This document shows positions 1-8,888 of a DNA stretch of 64,000 bases, piece by piece. Positions within the stretch are counted from its first letter, which is position 1, and every line of letters begins with the position of its first letter. The stretch covers positions 744,001-808,000 of the forward strand of contig NZ_JAJFAY010000001.1 in the NCBI RefSeq assembly GCF_021083305.1, read 5' to 3'. This DNA is from Haladaptatus sp. DYF46. Lineage in GTDB: Archaea; Halobacteriota; Halobacteria; Halobacteriales; Haladaptataceae. Made by a program: the position numbers and the translations under genes. Below the pieces are notes generated by a model, which saw nothing but the letters and a program-made list of their open reading frames with translations, made no database searches and was not told the origin of the DNA.

Positions 1-1
1 C

Positions 2-2053
2 ATGTCGAGTCAGGCACTGGCGTTCATGCCGACGTCCTACGACACCGGTTCCACCGAGGCGAACGCGACGATGTTGGTCATCTTCCAGAAACAGGAGAGC
101 CAGTCGTCGATGGAGGGCCAAGCCTCCGACACGCTCGTCACCACCCAAAAGGGAATCAAAACGATCGCGAACGAGGAGTTCGACGAAGCCCTCGTCTTCG
201 GGAGCGGCATCATCAGCGAGGAGATCAACCAGTCGATGGCCGACAGCCTCGCCATCGTCGGGCCGCTGGCGCTGTTGTTCGTCGTCCTGACGCTCATCGT
301 CGCCTACCGCGACCTCCTCGACATCCTGCTCGGCGTCCTCGGTATCGTCTTCGTCCTCGTCTGGACGTTCGGCTTCATGGGCTGGGCCGGAATCACGTTC
401 AACCAGATGTTCATCGCGGTTCCCGTCCTCCTCATCGGGCTAGCCATCGACTACGCGATTCACGTCTTCATGCGGCACCGCGAGGAACGGGAGACGAACC
501 CCGACGAGGACGTTCGGGGGTCGATGCGCGTCGCGCTCGTCAGCGTCGGTGCGGCCCTGACGTGGGTGACCGCGACGACTGTCATCGGCTTCCTCTCGAA
601 TCTGGTCAGCCCCCTCCCGCCGATTCAGGACTTCGGTATCGTGAGTTCGGTCGGTATCATCGCGGCGCTGATAATCTTCGGCGGGTTGATTCCCGCCCTC
701 AAACTGGAACTCGATGCGCTCCTCGAATCGCGGGGATACAACCGCAAGAAGCGCGCGTTCGGGACCGGCGGCGGTGCTATCGGTCGCCTCTTGACGGTCG
801 GCGCAACCGCGGCGCGGAAAGCGCCGCTCGCGGTCATCGTCCTCACCCTCCTCGTCAGCGCGGCGGGCGGCTACGGGGCGACGAAAGTGGACACGAGCTT
901 CTCGCAGGAGGACTTCCTCGCGGACAGTCCGCCACACTGGACGAAACAGCTCCCGGAACCGTTCAAGCCCGGCGAGTACTCCGCGAAGCAGAACCTCGAT
1001 TACGTAAACGACAACTTCGTCAGGCAGGACTCACAGGCCCAACTACTGATACAGGGCGATATCACCCGCGATGATACGCTCGAACAGGTGCATCGGGCAC
1101 GGGAGCAAGCGGCGGAAAAGGACGTCACGCTCACCCTCTCGAACGGCGAACCACAGGTACAGGGGCCGCTAACGGTGATGAACCAAGTCGCCGCACAGAA
1201 CCAAACGTTCAATCAGACGTTCACCGCGGCGGACACGGACGGTGACGGCGTCCCCGACAAGGACCTGAAGAAGGTCTACGACGGGTTGTTCGCCGCCGCC
1301 CCCGACCAAGCCGCGGGCGTGATTCACCGCGATGACGGCGACTACGACGCGCTCCGTGTCGCCATCTCGTTGAAAGGCGGCGCGTCGAGTTCGGCGGTCA
1401 CGACGCAGATGCGCGACGTGGCCGACTCCTTCGAGGGTCTCACCGCGACGGCGACGGGACAGTCCATCGTCTTCGAAATCGTGCAGGACGACCTGCTCAA
1501 CACGGTCATCGAGAGCCTCGTCATCACGATGGTCGCCGTGTTCGCGTTCCTGATGCTCATCTACCGCATCACGGAAGGCAGCGCGACCCTCGGGGCGGTC
1601 ACCCTGCTCCCGGTCGTGTTCAGCGTGGCGTGGATTCTGGGGACGATGTACCTCCTCGGAATGCCGTTCAACATCCTGACCGGCATGATTACGAGCCTCA
1701 CGGTCGGGTTGGGCGTCGCGTACAGCATCCACCTCTCCGAGCGGTACAACGTGGAACTCGAACGACAGGGCTCGGTGTGGGACGCGCTCCACGTCAGCCT
1801 CACCGGAACCGGTGGTGCGCTGCTGGGCAGTGCAGCGACGACGGTGGGTGGTTTCGGCGTCCTCTCCTTCGCCATCCTGCCCGCGCTCCAGCAGTTCGGG
1901 ATCATCACCGGACTGACCATCATCTACGCGTTCGTCGCCAGCGTGCTGGTCCTCCCGAGTTTGCTCGTCATCTGGACGCGCTACTTCGGACCGGGTGCGC
2001 GCGGAACCATCGAAACTAAGTCCGAAACGACCGCAACCCCGAGTGAGGACTGA
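2..2053 (+). CDS. RND/MMPL-family transporter, 5' end outside the window
   Basis: The frame is open from the window edge, so the true start probably lies upstream; 683 residues are visible. Two membrane blocks are seen. The first, about residues 83-235, carries the GLAIDYAIHVFMRH signature of MMPL/RND permeases. The second, about residues 510-665, carries the matching GLGVAYSIHLSERY. Between them is a large extracytoplasmic domain that includes an acidic DTDGDGVPDKD stretch resembling a calcium loop. The family exports lipids or hydrophobic compounds using the proton gradient; the substrate here is unknown. The TrmB-type regulator begins one base after the stop, so the two are probably cotranscribed. 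Confidence 0.88.
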   Translation: MSSQALAFMPTSYDTGSTEANATMLVIFQKQESQSSMEGQASDTLVTTQKGIKTIANEEFDEALVFGSGIISEEINQSMADSLAIVGPLALLFVVLTLIVAYRDLLDILLGVLGIVFVLVWTFGFMGWAGITFNQMFIAVPVLLIGLAIDYAIHVFMRHREERETNPDEDVRGSMRVALVSVGAALTWVTATTVIGFLSNLVSPLPPIQDFGIVSSVGIIAALIIFGGLIPALKLELDALLESRGYNRKKRAFGTGGGAIGRLLTVGATAARKAPLAVIVLTLLVSAAGGYGATKVDTSFSQEDFLADSPPHWTKQLPEPFKPGEYSAKQNLDYVNDNFVRQDSQAQLLIQGDITRDDTLEQVHRAREQAAEKDVTLTLSNGEPQVQGPLTVMNQVAAQNQTFNQTFTAADTDGDGVPDKDLKKVYDGLFAAAPDQAAGVIHRDDGDYDALRVAISLKGGASSSAVTTQMRDVADSFEGLTATATGQSIVFEIVQDDLLNTVIESLVITMVAVFAFLMLIYRITEGSATLGAVTLLPVVFSVAWILGTMYLLGMPFNILTGMITSLTVGLGVAYSIHLSERYNVELERQGSVWDALHVSLTGTGGALLGSAATTVGGFGVLSFAILPALQQFGIITGLTIIYAFVASVLVLPSLLVIWTRYFGPGARGTIETKSETTATPSED

Positions 2054-2054
2054 A

Positions 2055-2792
2055 ATGGACGAAGCTGACGCCATCGACGCGCTGACCGACCTCGGCCTCT
2101 CGAACTACGAGGCCAAGGTGTTCGTTGCACTCCAGAAGTTGGGCACCGGCACCGCGCGGGATATCCATGGCGTCACCGACGTGCCGCGGTCACAGGTGTA
2201 CGGCGCGGCCGAAGACCTCCAAGAACGCGGTTTGGTGGAGGTAAAACAGTCGAAACCGATTCAGTACCGACCGGTGAGTTTGGAGGCGGCGAAATCGCTA
2301 CTCCGGGACCAGTTCGAGCGCACGCAGGAACAGGCGTTCGACTACCTCGAAACGGCGAAAAACGAGTTCGTCGACGACGAAGCGGAACGCGAAGACGTGT
2401 GGTCTATCGATGGCAGCGACGCGATCACCAGTCGAATCGAGCAGTTGATAGCGGAAGCGGAGTCGCGAATCCTCTTCGGCGTTCACGACGAGTCGGTGTT
2501 CGTCGAATCGGTCATCGAGAAATTGGAAGAGCGGGCGAACGCGGGCGTGGACATCCTCATCATCGCGCCACACCCCGTCCTCGAAGACCGTTTGAGCGAA
2601 CTGAACGTCGTCATCCCCCCGAGCGAGAAGCAGGAAGGCCCCGCGGGACGCCTCCTCATCGTGGACGACGACACCGTGCTCATCAGCATTCTCGGCGAAC
2701 ACGAGAGCGCCATCTGGAGTTCCCAAACCGGGTTCGCGGAAATCCTGTGTCAAACCGTCAGTTCGCACATCCAGGACGAGATCGGCGAATAA
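2055..2792 (+). CDS. TrmB-family HTH transcriptional regulator
   Basis: The 245-residue product starts at the ATG directly after the transporter stop. Residues 1-75 form a winged helix typical of TrmB proteins (LSNYEAKVFVALQKLGTGTARDI, then VPRSQVYGAAEDLQERGLVEV). The rest resembles the TrmB effector region (ITSRIEQLIAEAESRILFGVHDE). TrmB proteins regulate sugar or stress genes in archaea. The tight coupling suggests that this one controls the transporter in front of it, but that is inference. The frame is open upstream, yet that part overlaps the transporter and is not needed. Confidence 0.85.
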   Translation: MDEADAIDALTDLGLSNYEAKVFVALQKLGTGTARDIHGVTDVPRSQVYGAAEDLQERGLVEVKQSKPIQYRPVSLEAAKSLLRDQFERTQEQAFDYLETAKNEFVDDEAEREDVWSIDGSDAITSRIEQLIAEAESRILFGVHDESVFVESVIEKLEERANAGVDILIIAPHPVLEDRLSELNVVIPPSEKQEGPAGRLLIVDDDTVLISILGEHESAIWSSQTGFAEILCQTVSSHIQDEIGE

Positions 2793-2830
2793 CCCGACAC
2801 GCCTTTCTTTCCGTCCACTGTACGTCTGGT

Positions 2831-3241
2831 ATGAACCCGAGACGACGGCTCGCCAGAAACCTGCTCTCGGAGTCACGGGCGTACGGTTACACGCTTTCGA
2901 TTTGGGGGGGCGGCGGACTTCTGTTGACGCGATTCGGCACGCCCACAGCGATCGATGTGTTTGCGTACGTCGGCGGTGCAATCGCGGCGTTCGCGCTCCT
3001 CGCGCTCTTCACGTTCGGCGACTTCGTGGTCGAACCCGACATGACGAGGGAGATACGGGCGACGTCGTTCGTCCACGTCGTCGCGACCCTCGGAAACCTC
3101 ATCGTTAGCTACCTCCTGACGTTCGTGCTTCACGGATTCGTCGCGTTCCTCGTCGTTGGAGTACAGACCACGTTCACTTACAACGTCCTCCTCCTTCCCG
3201 AGGAGTACGTGGCCCACCTGATCGGCGGGTCTGTCCGGTAA
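2831..3241 (+). CDS. Small integral membrane protein, unknown function
   Basis: This 136-residue protein has about four hydrophobic helices (YTLSIWGGGGLLL, IDVFAYVGGAIAAFALLALFTF, SFVHVVATLGNLIVSYLLTF and LHGFVAFLVVGVQTTF). The N-terminus is basic (NPRRRLARN), which suggests it lies inside the cell. I do not recognise the family. It sits 38 bases after the TrmB-like gene on the same strand and just before another membrane protein gene. The start at 2831 leaves a short leader; the open frame upstream of it is a shadow of the regulator. Confidence 0.7.
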   Translation: MNPRRRLARNLLSESRAYGYTLSIWGGGGLLLTRFGTPTAIDVFAYVGGAIAAFALLALFTFGDFVVEPDMTREIRATSFVHVVATLGNLIVSYLLTFVLHGFVAFLVVGVQTTFTYNVLLLPEEYVAHLIGGSVR

Positions 3242-3271
3242 CTTAACTAGCAGGACGAACAACGGTTTCCC

Positions 3272-4342
3272 ATGGCATGGTACGCTGTCGAGGCGTTGGA
3301 GGACGCCATCGAGGGAACGCGGGAGTTTCTCTTTCCGCCGGATGTGGGTACGTGGCTTCGACTCGCAGTCGTTGTATTCTTCCTCGGGGGGTTCGGCACG
3401 GCGTCTCCGTTCCAAGGCGGCACGCAGTTCTCGACCGGTTCGGACCAACCGGTTCCGTCACCGCCGAGTAACGTCTCGGTTCCCGTCGATATCCTGACGC
3501 TGGTGGCCGTCCTCATCGTCGTCGCCGTCTCTATAGCGATACTGTTCCTCCTCGTCGGGTCGGTGATGGAGTTCGTCTTCATCGAGTCGCTTCGAACGCG
3601 GGAGGTTCACGTCAGGAGATATGCAGGGGAGTATTTCGGGCAGGGACTTCGCCTGTTCGCGTTTCGACTGGTTCTCTTTCTCGTCGTCTTTCTGCCGGTC
3701 CTCGGCCTCGTCTTATTCGCCCTTTCGGCGTTCTCGTCCGGACCGTCGACGATCACGTTCGGAACGCTGCTGGTTTTCCTTCCCATCTTCGCCATCCTCG
3801 TCTTCTTCGTCGCGCTCGTCAATGGATTGACGACTGACTTCGTCGTTCCCGTGATGGTCGCTCGCGAACACAGCGAACCGACGGGAAGGCAGGACTCGTG
3901 GCTTCGCGAGCACGGGGTGATAGCCGGATGGCGAGCGTTCTGGCCGACGCTCCGTCGCGAGTGGAAACAGTTCGGTATCTACCTCGTCCTCAAGTTCTTC
4001 CTCGCCATCGCGGTGGGATTTCTCGTCTCCATCGCGGCGGGCATCCTCGCGGTTCTCCTGTTGATTCCGTTCGTCGTCATCGGCCTCCTCGTGGTCGTCG
4101 CGTTCGGCGGATTATCCGCCGTCGGGACGACGCTCGCGAACCCGCTGGCGCTGGCTCTGTTCGGTCTGCTCGTCCTCGCGTACGTCGTCTGCCTCCTCGT
4201 GACGCTCGCCGTCGTCCGCGTACCGATTCGGACGTATCTCGGTTACTTCTCGCTGTTCGTGCTGGGAGACACGGAGGACAAGTTCGACCTCATCCCGGCG
4301 CTTCGGGAGAAAATCCGCGACAGTGACTCGACTCGGCCTTAG
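3272..4342 (+). CDS. Multi-pass membrane protein resembling DUF7544
   Basis: The 356-residue protein opens with MAWYAVEALEDAIEGTREFLFP, an N-terminus I associate with a haloarchaeal family of predicted membrane proteins (DUF7544, from memory). Six to seven hydrophobic segments follow, with large valine- and leucine-rich helices at roughly residues 25-40, 70-100, 120-185, 225-285 and 290-325. No catalytic motif is visible. Function is unknown. The stop overlaps the end of the convergent gene at 4339 by four bases. Confidence 0.75.
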   Translation: MAWYAVEALEDAIEGTREFLFPPDVGTWLRLAVVVFFLGGFGTASPFQGGTQFSTGSDQPVPSPPSNVSVPVDILTLVAVLIVVAVSIAILFLLVGSVMEFVFIESLRTREVHVRRYAGEYFGQGLRLFAFRLVLFLVVFLPVLGLVLFALSAFSSGPSTITFGTLLVFLPIFAILVFFVALVNGLTTDFVVPVMVAREHSEPTGRQDSWLREHGVIAGWRAFWPTLRREWKQFGIYLVLKFFLAIAVGFLVSIAAGILAVLLLIPFVVIGLLVVVAFGGLSAVGTTLANPLALALFGLLVLAYVVCLLVTLAVVRVPIRTYLGYFSLFVLGDTEDKFDLIPALREKIRDSDSTRP

Positions 4343-4785
4343 AGTTTCGCGTCGAGTTGCCGACCCACGGCGTCGTCGCCGACCGGTCCGCAGTCCCGAG
4401 CGAGGTGAACGAGCGGGGCGTTTTCCATCCGTAGCCACGCGCCGTCACGGTCGCTGGTGACGGTGACGGAGCGTTGGGTTCGCGGGAGACCGTTCGCCCG
4501 AACGCCGTCGGTTCGCTCGCGGACGCCGACCATCTGGAGGTGTTCGCTGGGAAGTTCGGTGACGACGAACCGGTACGTCGGTAGATCGGGGTCGTGCTCA
4601 CGGAGGGCGTTTCGGTACTCGCGCGCGAGGTCGGCGGCGCGCATCGCGTCGTCGTGGGATTCGAAGCGAGTGCCGGTTATCGGCGTGGGGCATTCGCCGG
4701 ATTCGGCGGCGACGACGGAGAAGGGACCGGACTCGACCGCTAACTCTTCGATTTCGCGTCGGGTTCGGCTGAGGATGTCGTCCAT
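4339..4785 (-). CDS. Conserved haloarchaeal protein (DUF7552-like) behind an iron box
   Basis: The 148-residue soluble protein has the pattern GTRFESHDDAMRAADLAREYRNALREHDPDLPTYRFVVTE, seen in haloarchaeal DUF7552-type proteins, which often occur as small partners in redox or electron-transfer loci. No metal-binding cysteine cluster is present. Its start codon lies only two bases from a TTAGG/CCTAA inverted repeat (4788-4801), with a second copy behind it. Expression is therefore very likely to be iron-controlled by a DtxR/SirR-type repressor. Function is otherwise unknown. Confidence 0.7.
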   Translation of the reverse strand: MDDILSRTRREIEELAVESGPFSVVAAESGECPTPITGTRFESHDDAMRAADLAREYRNALREHDPDLPTYRFVVTELPSEHLQMVGVRERTDGVRANGLPRTQRSVTVTSDRDGAWLRMENAPLVHLARDCGPVGDDAVGRQLDAKL

Positions 4786-4787
4786 GT

Positions 4788-4822
4788 TTAGGCTAACCTA
4801 ATTTAGGTTTAGGATAGCCTAA
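4788..4822. promoter_or_regulatory. Double DtxR-type iron box
   Basis: 4788-4801 reads TTAGGCTAACCTAA, a perfect match to the half sites of the DtxR/IdeR/SirR operator. A second, overlapping palindrome, TTTAGGATAGCCTAAA, lies at 4808-4823. The pair sits immediately upstream of the minus-strand gene starting at 4785 and covers the expected core-promoter position. The plus-facing side has only the 3' end of the helicase gene, so the target is the 4785 gene. Confidence 0.75.
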
Positions 4823-4834
4823 AAGCGTTGCGAC

Positions 4835-7153
4835 TCACTCCGTGAGGTCGGCGAGGAGGTGCTCGGCGAGGCGTTTGTCGAGCGGGTCGTTCGCGTTGCC
4901 GCATTGTGGGGACTGTACGCAGGAGGGACACCCCGACTCGCAGTCGCAGGCGCGAAGCATCTCCCGCGTGTTCGCCATGAGCGATTCGACGGTTTCGTAC
5001 CCGTTGCGCGTCAGGCCGACGCCGCCGGGATAGCCGTCGTAGATGAAAATCGTGCTCGTGCCCGTGTGCGGATGCAGCGGCGTGGAGAGGCCGCCGATAT
5101 CGCCGCGGTCACAGAGGAGTTCGAGCGGGAAGAGCGAAATCATCCCGTGTTCGGCGGCGTGAATCGCGCCGTTGAAATCGCCGTCCATCGCCCGCAACTC
5201 GCGCTCCAGATCGTCGGGAATCGTGAAGTAGAGCGCCTTGGTCCGAAGGGTGAGTTCCGGGAGGGAGAGCGATTCCTGTCCGAGCGTCTCACCTCGTTTT
5301 GCATCACGCCGTTCGAATCCGGTGATTCGCTTTCGCATGGTCACGTCGGCGAAGCGGACGAGACAGTCCCCACGGGTCGAGAGCGCCTTTTCGGACAAAT
5401 CCTCCTCGACGGTGATCTCCTTGTCGGTCAGCGTCTTGGTGTGATAGTCCGCCCACGTCGGGGAGAGTTCGGCCACGTCCCGCGACAGGTCGAGGTCGAC
5501 CACCTCGTAGGACTGACCCTGCTGGTGGTATATCGCGCCGGGGTGGGCGTCGTTCAGCGCGTCGCTGAACGGAAGCGAGGCGATGACCTCGCCGCGCGAC
5601 CTGTCGAGGAGGTCGATTTCGCGGTCGTCGATGGTGCGAAGGCTCATCTCGTGCTGGGGACTGCCGTTGCCGTCGTACACCCAGCGGACCCCGCCGTTCG
5701 TTTGCCGTCGTTCGAGCTCTCCCCGTGCTTCGAGTTCGGTGACGAGTCCGGGGAACGTCGGGCCGAAGTACCTCTCGTCCTCCGGGGAAAGCCACGTCTC
5801 GCGCGCGGCGGAGGTGACGTGCGATGGCAGTAACTCCTCGTTTTCGGGGTTGACGACCGCCCGTTCGGGGTCGCCCGAGAAGAACTCGTCCGGGTTCGCC
5901 ATGAGGTACTGGTCCAACTGGTCCTCGCCCGCGACGAGCGCGACGAGGCTGGGGTCCGTGCCGCGTCCCGCCCGCCCGGCCTGTTGGAACGCCGCCATTC
6001 GCGTGCCGGGATAGCCGTCGAGCAGGACGGCGTCGAGGCCGCCGATATCGACGCCGAGTTCCAGCGCGTTCGTGCTCCACGCGCCGCGAACTGCCCCGGA
6101 GTGCAAGCCTTCTTCGAGTTCCCGGCGGCGGTCGTTGCGTAGGGCCGCCTGATACGCCGCGATATCGTCGGCGAGCGAACGCTCGCCGCGCCGCCTGAGT
6201 TCGTCCGCGCTCTCCATCGCGTACTGTTCGGCGGCCTGCCGGGCGCGGGTGAAGGCCAACGTCTGGTAGTCGTTTCCCACGAGGTCGGCGAAGAGCCGCT
6301 TCGTCTCGCCGTGGTTCGACTTCCGACGTTTCGCGCCGCCGTAGCGGTCGTCCTCGTACTCCGGCGGGTTCCAGAGGAGCCAGTGGGTCGGTCCGGTGCG
6401 ACTCGTGTTCTCGTCCACGAGGGCGAAGGACGATTCCGGCTGATCCGTCACGGCGCTCGCGTGTTCGACGGGGTTGCCGATGGTCGCGGAACAGCAGACG
6501 AACTGCGGGGAAGAGTCGAATCGGTCGCAAATTCGCGCGAGTCTGCGGAGGACGAGCGCGACGTGGCTGCCGAAGACGCCGCGATACTCGTGCACTTCGT
6601 CGATGACGACCGTCTCCAACCCCTTGAAAAACCAGTCCCAGAGGCGGTGGGCGTACGGGAGCAGGGCGTAGTGGAGCATGTCGGGCGTCGTGAGGACGAC
6701 GGTCGGCCGTCGGTCGCGGACGGCCCGCTTTTCGTTCTTGTCGAGTCGTCCGGTGTACTGGGCCACCGAGACGCGACTGCCGAACCCCAAGTCGCGGGCG
6801 AGATCGGAGAGCGTCTCCTCCTGGTCGTTGATGAGGGCGTTCTGCGGCGCGACGTAGAGGGTCCGCCCGCCGTGGTCCATGGCGCGTTCGAACGCCGGAA
6901 TCGTGTACGCGAGGCTCTTCCCGCTCGCGGTTTGCGTGGCGACGACGGCGTTCTCGCCGCCGCGAATCGCTTCGACGGTTTCGACTTGGTGCCGGTAGAG
7001 TCGCTCGATGCCGCGCCCTTCGAGGGCCGATGCCAGCCGCGATTCGAGCGAGAGGTCGCGAAACTCGCCGTCGTTCCCCGCAACCGTCTCGTGACGGGCG
7101 ATTTGGCCCTCGTAGTACGGTCGCCCGCGAAGCCAGTCGATGGTGTCCTGCAC
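4835..7153 (-). CDS. DEAD/DEAH-box helicase with DUF1998 zinc module (MrfA/Hrq1-like)
   Basis: The 772-residue superfamily 2 helicase has Walker A (TQTASGKSLAYTIP, near residue 75), the DEVH box (VVIDEVHEYRG) and motif VI (FQQAGRAGRG). A C-terminal DUF1998 region ends in a four-cysteine cluster, CDCESGCPSCVQSPQCGN. This architecture matches the Hrq1/MrfA group of 3'-5' DNA repair helicases that act on crosslinks and mitomycin damage in bacteria and yeast. The full family length is present and no motif is missing. It is transcribed towards the iron-box gene but separated from it by the operator. Confidence 0.9.
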   Translation of the reverse strand: MQDTIDWLRGRPYYEGQIARHETVAGNDGEFRDLSLESRLASALEGRGIERLYRHQVETVEAIRGGENAVVATQTASGKSLAYTIPAFERAMDHGGRTLYVAPQNALINDQEETLSDLARDLGFGSRVSVAQYTGRLDKNEKRAVRDRRPTVVLTTPDMLHYALLPYAHRLWDWFFKGLETVVIDEVHEYRGVFGSHVALVLRRLARICDRFDSSPQFVCCSATIGNPVEHASAVTDQPESSFALVDENTSRTGPTHWLLWNPPEYEDDRYGGAKRRKSNHGETKRLFADLVGNDYQTLAFTRARQAAEQYAMESADELRRRGERSLADDIAAYQAALRNDRRRELEEGLHSGAVRGAWSTNALELGVDIGGLDAVLLDGYPGTRMAAFQQAGRAGRGTDPSLVALVAGEDQLDQYLMANPDEFFSGDPERAVVNPENEELLPSHVTSAARETWLSPEDERYFGPTFPGLVTELEARGELERRQTNGGVRWVYDGNGSPQHEMSLRTIDDREIDLLDRSRGEVIASLPFSDALNDAHPGAIYHQQGQSYEVVDLDLSRDVAELSPTWADYHTKTLTDKEITVEEDLSEKALSTRGDCLVRFADVTMRKRITGFERRDAKRGETLGQESLSLPELTLRTKALYFTIPDDLERELRAMDGDFNGAIHAAEHGMISLFPLELLCDRGDIGGLSTPLHPHTGTSTIFIYDGYPGGVGLTRNGYETVESLMANTREMLRACDCESGCPSCVQSPQCGNANDPLDKRLAEHLLADLTE

Positions 7154-7222
7154 TGTGCGGGGGTTGGGTTCGGGTGACCTAACCGGTTTCGTCCGTGGCA
7201 GGTGTCGGGAAAATCACGGGAA

Positions 7223-7633
7223 CTACCCCTCGTCGGAGTACAATACCGACGGAATGGGTTCCACGACGTCCTCCCCGTACGACCACGAGATGATTCCGTA
7301 GTCGGCCAGTCGCGGCAGGTGTTCCTGTTCGAGCCGAAAGCGTACTCGCTCCTGTTCGGACTGCGATACGTTCGTCACGGGCGTCCCGTCACATCGGCTC
7401 GCCACGTCCGCCGCCACCCGCGAGATCGGCGTCTCGGCTTCCTGCTCGCTGAGGTACAGGACGAGGTGCCGTCGTTGTTCGTTCTTGAGCAACTCGTAGA
7501 CCCAATCCGACGTTGCGGTGAGTGACTCGGCACCGACCGTATCCAAGAATCGCAGCAACTCCATGAGTTCCCCCTCTCCACAGTTCGACCCATCACCCAT
7601 ACCCGTTCTAGTACACTGACGGGTATGAATCAC
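7223..7633 (-). CDS. Winged-helix protein resembling DUF7344
   Basis: The 136-residue protein has a haloarchaeal HTH pattern: VYELLKNEQRRHLVLYLSEQEAETPISRVAADVASR, then VRFRLEQEHLPRLADYGIISWSYGEDVVEP. This is the DUF7344 type, found in many small haloarchaeal regulators. The start at 7633 gives an N-terminal tail of low complexity; the ATG at 7564 (MELLRF) would give a tighter protein. The target is unknown. It lies just upstream of, and divergent from, the HalOD1/CHAT genes and could regulate them. Confidence 0.65.
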   Translation of the reverse strand: MIHTRQCTRTGMGDGSNCGEGELMELLRFLDTVGAESLTATSDWVYELLKNEQRRHLVLYLSEQEAETPISRVAADVASRCDGTPVTNVSQSEQERVRFRLEQEHLPRLADYGIISWSYGEDVVEPIPSVLYSDEG

Positions 7634-7675
7634 CCGATGGTGGCGATATGTCCTACGGTTGCCCGTCCTCCCCCG

Positions 7676-7777
7676 TCACCGGTCGGCGAAGGCCGCCCTG
7701 TGGAGGACGACGATATCGTCATGAACGGTGATTCGAGCCGACTCCCCCTCGAAATCGGAGTTATCATCGGGGTTCAT
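7676..7777 (-). CDS. Possible 33-residue micro-protein
   Basis: An ATG-started frame encodes an acidic peptide beginning MNPDDNSDFEGESARITVHDD and ending VVLHRAAFADR. Its composition is typical of haloarchaeal proteins, and it lies just upstream of the DUF7344-like gene on the same strand. No family is recognised. The rest of the 220-base stretch 7634-7853 holds only the divergent promoter region of the next plus-strand gene. Confidence 0.3.
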   Translation of the reverse strand: MNPDDNSDFEGESARITVHDDIVVLHRAAFADR

Positions 7778-7853
7778 CTCGATACCGTTAGCTGATATAA
7801 CGAAAAACCGGTACAAGGGCTTTTGACCGTGCGGAGACTACCGCTACGAGACT

Positions 7854-8804
7854 ATGGGCACGACGCAGGATGGTTCTACCTTGCCGTTCATGTGCGGCGT
7901 AGAGGAACCGACGCGGTTGCAGTACGACTGGGGGAGCGAGGAACCGTTAGGTACGTACATCGTCCAACGGATGGCCGAGCGTGCGCAGGTTGATTCCACC
8001 GGCGTCCCGGAATCGCTGTACGGGTGCATCGACCCCGATGCGCTGGAGGACTTGTTCCGACCGCTCGTCGACGGAACCCCCCGACGGAACGGTGAAGTAA
8101 CGTTCACGTTCGCGGGCCACTACGTTACCGCGAACAGCGACGGAACGATAGAAATCGAGTCCGAACTCGGGCGATTGAAGCGAACCGGCGGAAACATACT
8201 ACTCACCGGCGACGTACCGGTGGACGTTTTCGAGGAGTTGAGCGTGCAGTTCTTGGGAGAACCGGACTACGACAGAACGCATCTGTTCGCGCTTTACGGA
8301 CGTGATACGGGCGTGGCCCGGACGCGACTCGAACGGGCGAACGCGAACCTCGACAACGCACGGGTCCTCTCCCACGAAGCGGCGGTGCGTTCGGCGACGG
8401 AAGTGCGAACGGAGAGCCAACCGACCAGACCGGCCGTATCGCCGGTAGCGGGGTCAATCGACGACTTCCAAACCGAGATTCTGGACGAGATATTCGAACT
8501 ACAGTACCACCGAAAGGGGCTCGACCCGGGGCAGTTACGGTTCTGTATGGACTCGCTACAGTTCATTTCGGACGAGGAAGAAGCGGACGCGGTGGAGGAG
8601 TTCGTGCGAAACGTTACGGAAACCGTCGAGGAGGTGGCCGGACTGGGCCAGTACGTCTTCCCGGGGGCGTACGACTCCGCTCAGGTCCAAGCGGTCGAAC
8701 CGCTGTTCGACGTAACTATCGAGCTGAAAATCGACGAGGGCGGGCCGACGCAGCGATGGCACCTTCACGACACTGAATACACGACCACGTGGTTCCCGCT
8801 CTGA
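7854..8804 (+). CDS. HalOD1 domain fused to a DUF7504-like domain
   Basis: The first 100 residues match HalOD1, the halobacterial output domain (LGTYIVQRMAERAQ..., LYGCIDPDALEDLFRPL, VTFTFAGHYVTANSDGTIEI). The rest, from about residue 105, resembles DUF7504: KRTGGNILLTGDVPVDVFEEL, and near the end LRFCMDSLQFISDEEEADAVEEFVRNV with EEVAGLGQYVFP. DUF7504 proteins look like degenerate RecA/KaiC-like signalling proteins that lack ATPase motifs; none is visible here. It lies 84 bases before the CHAT gene on the same strand and is probably its regulatory or sensor partner. Confidence 0.75.
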   Translation: MGTTQDGSTLPFMCGVEEPTRLQYDWGSEEPLGTYIVQRMAERAQVDSTGVPESLYGCIDPDALEDLFRPLVDGTPRRNGEVTFTFAGHYVTANSDGTIEIESELGRLKRTGGNILLTGDVPVDVFEELSVQFLGEPDYDRTHLFALYGRDTGVARTRLERANANLDNARVLSHEAAVRSATEVRTESQPTRPAVSPVAGSIDDFQTEILDEIFELQYHRKGLDPGQLRFCMDSLQFISDEEEADAVEEFVRNVTETVEEVAGLGQYVFPGAYDSAQVQAVEPLFDVTIELKIDEGGPTQRWHLHDTEYTTTWFPL

Positions 8805-8888
8805 CGATTTCCGCGCTCGGTTTCCGACTGACCGATCTCACCGCGGCGGTTACGGAACGCCCTCGACGAGCCAGCCCACAGAATTGAA

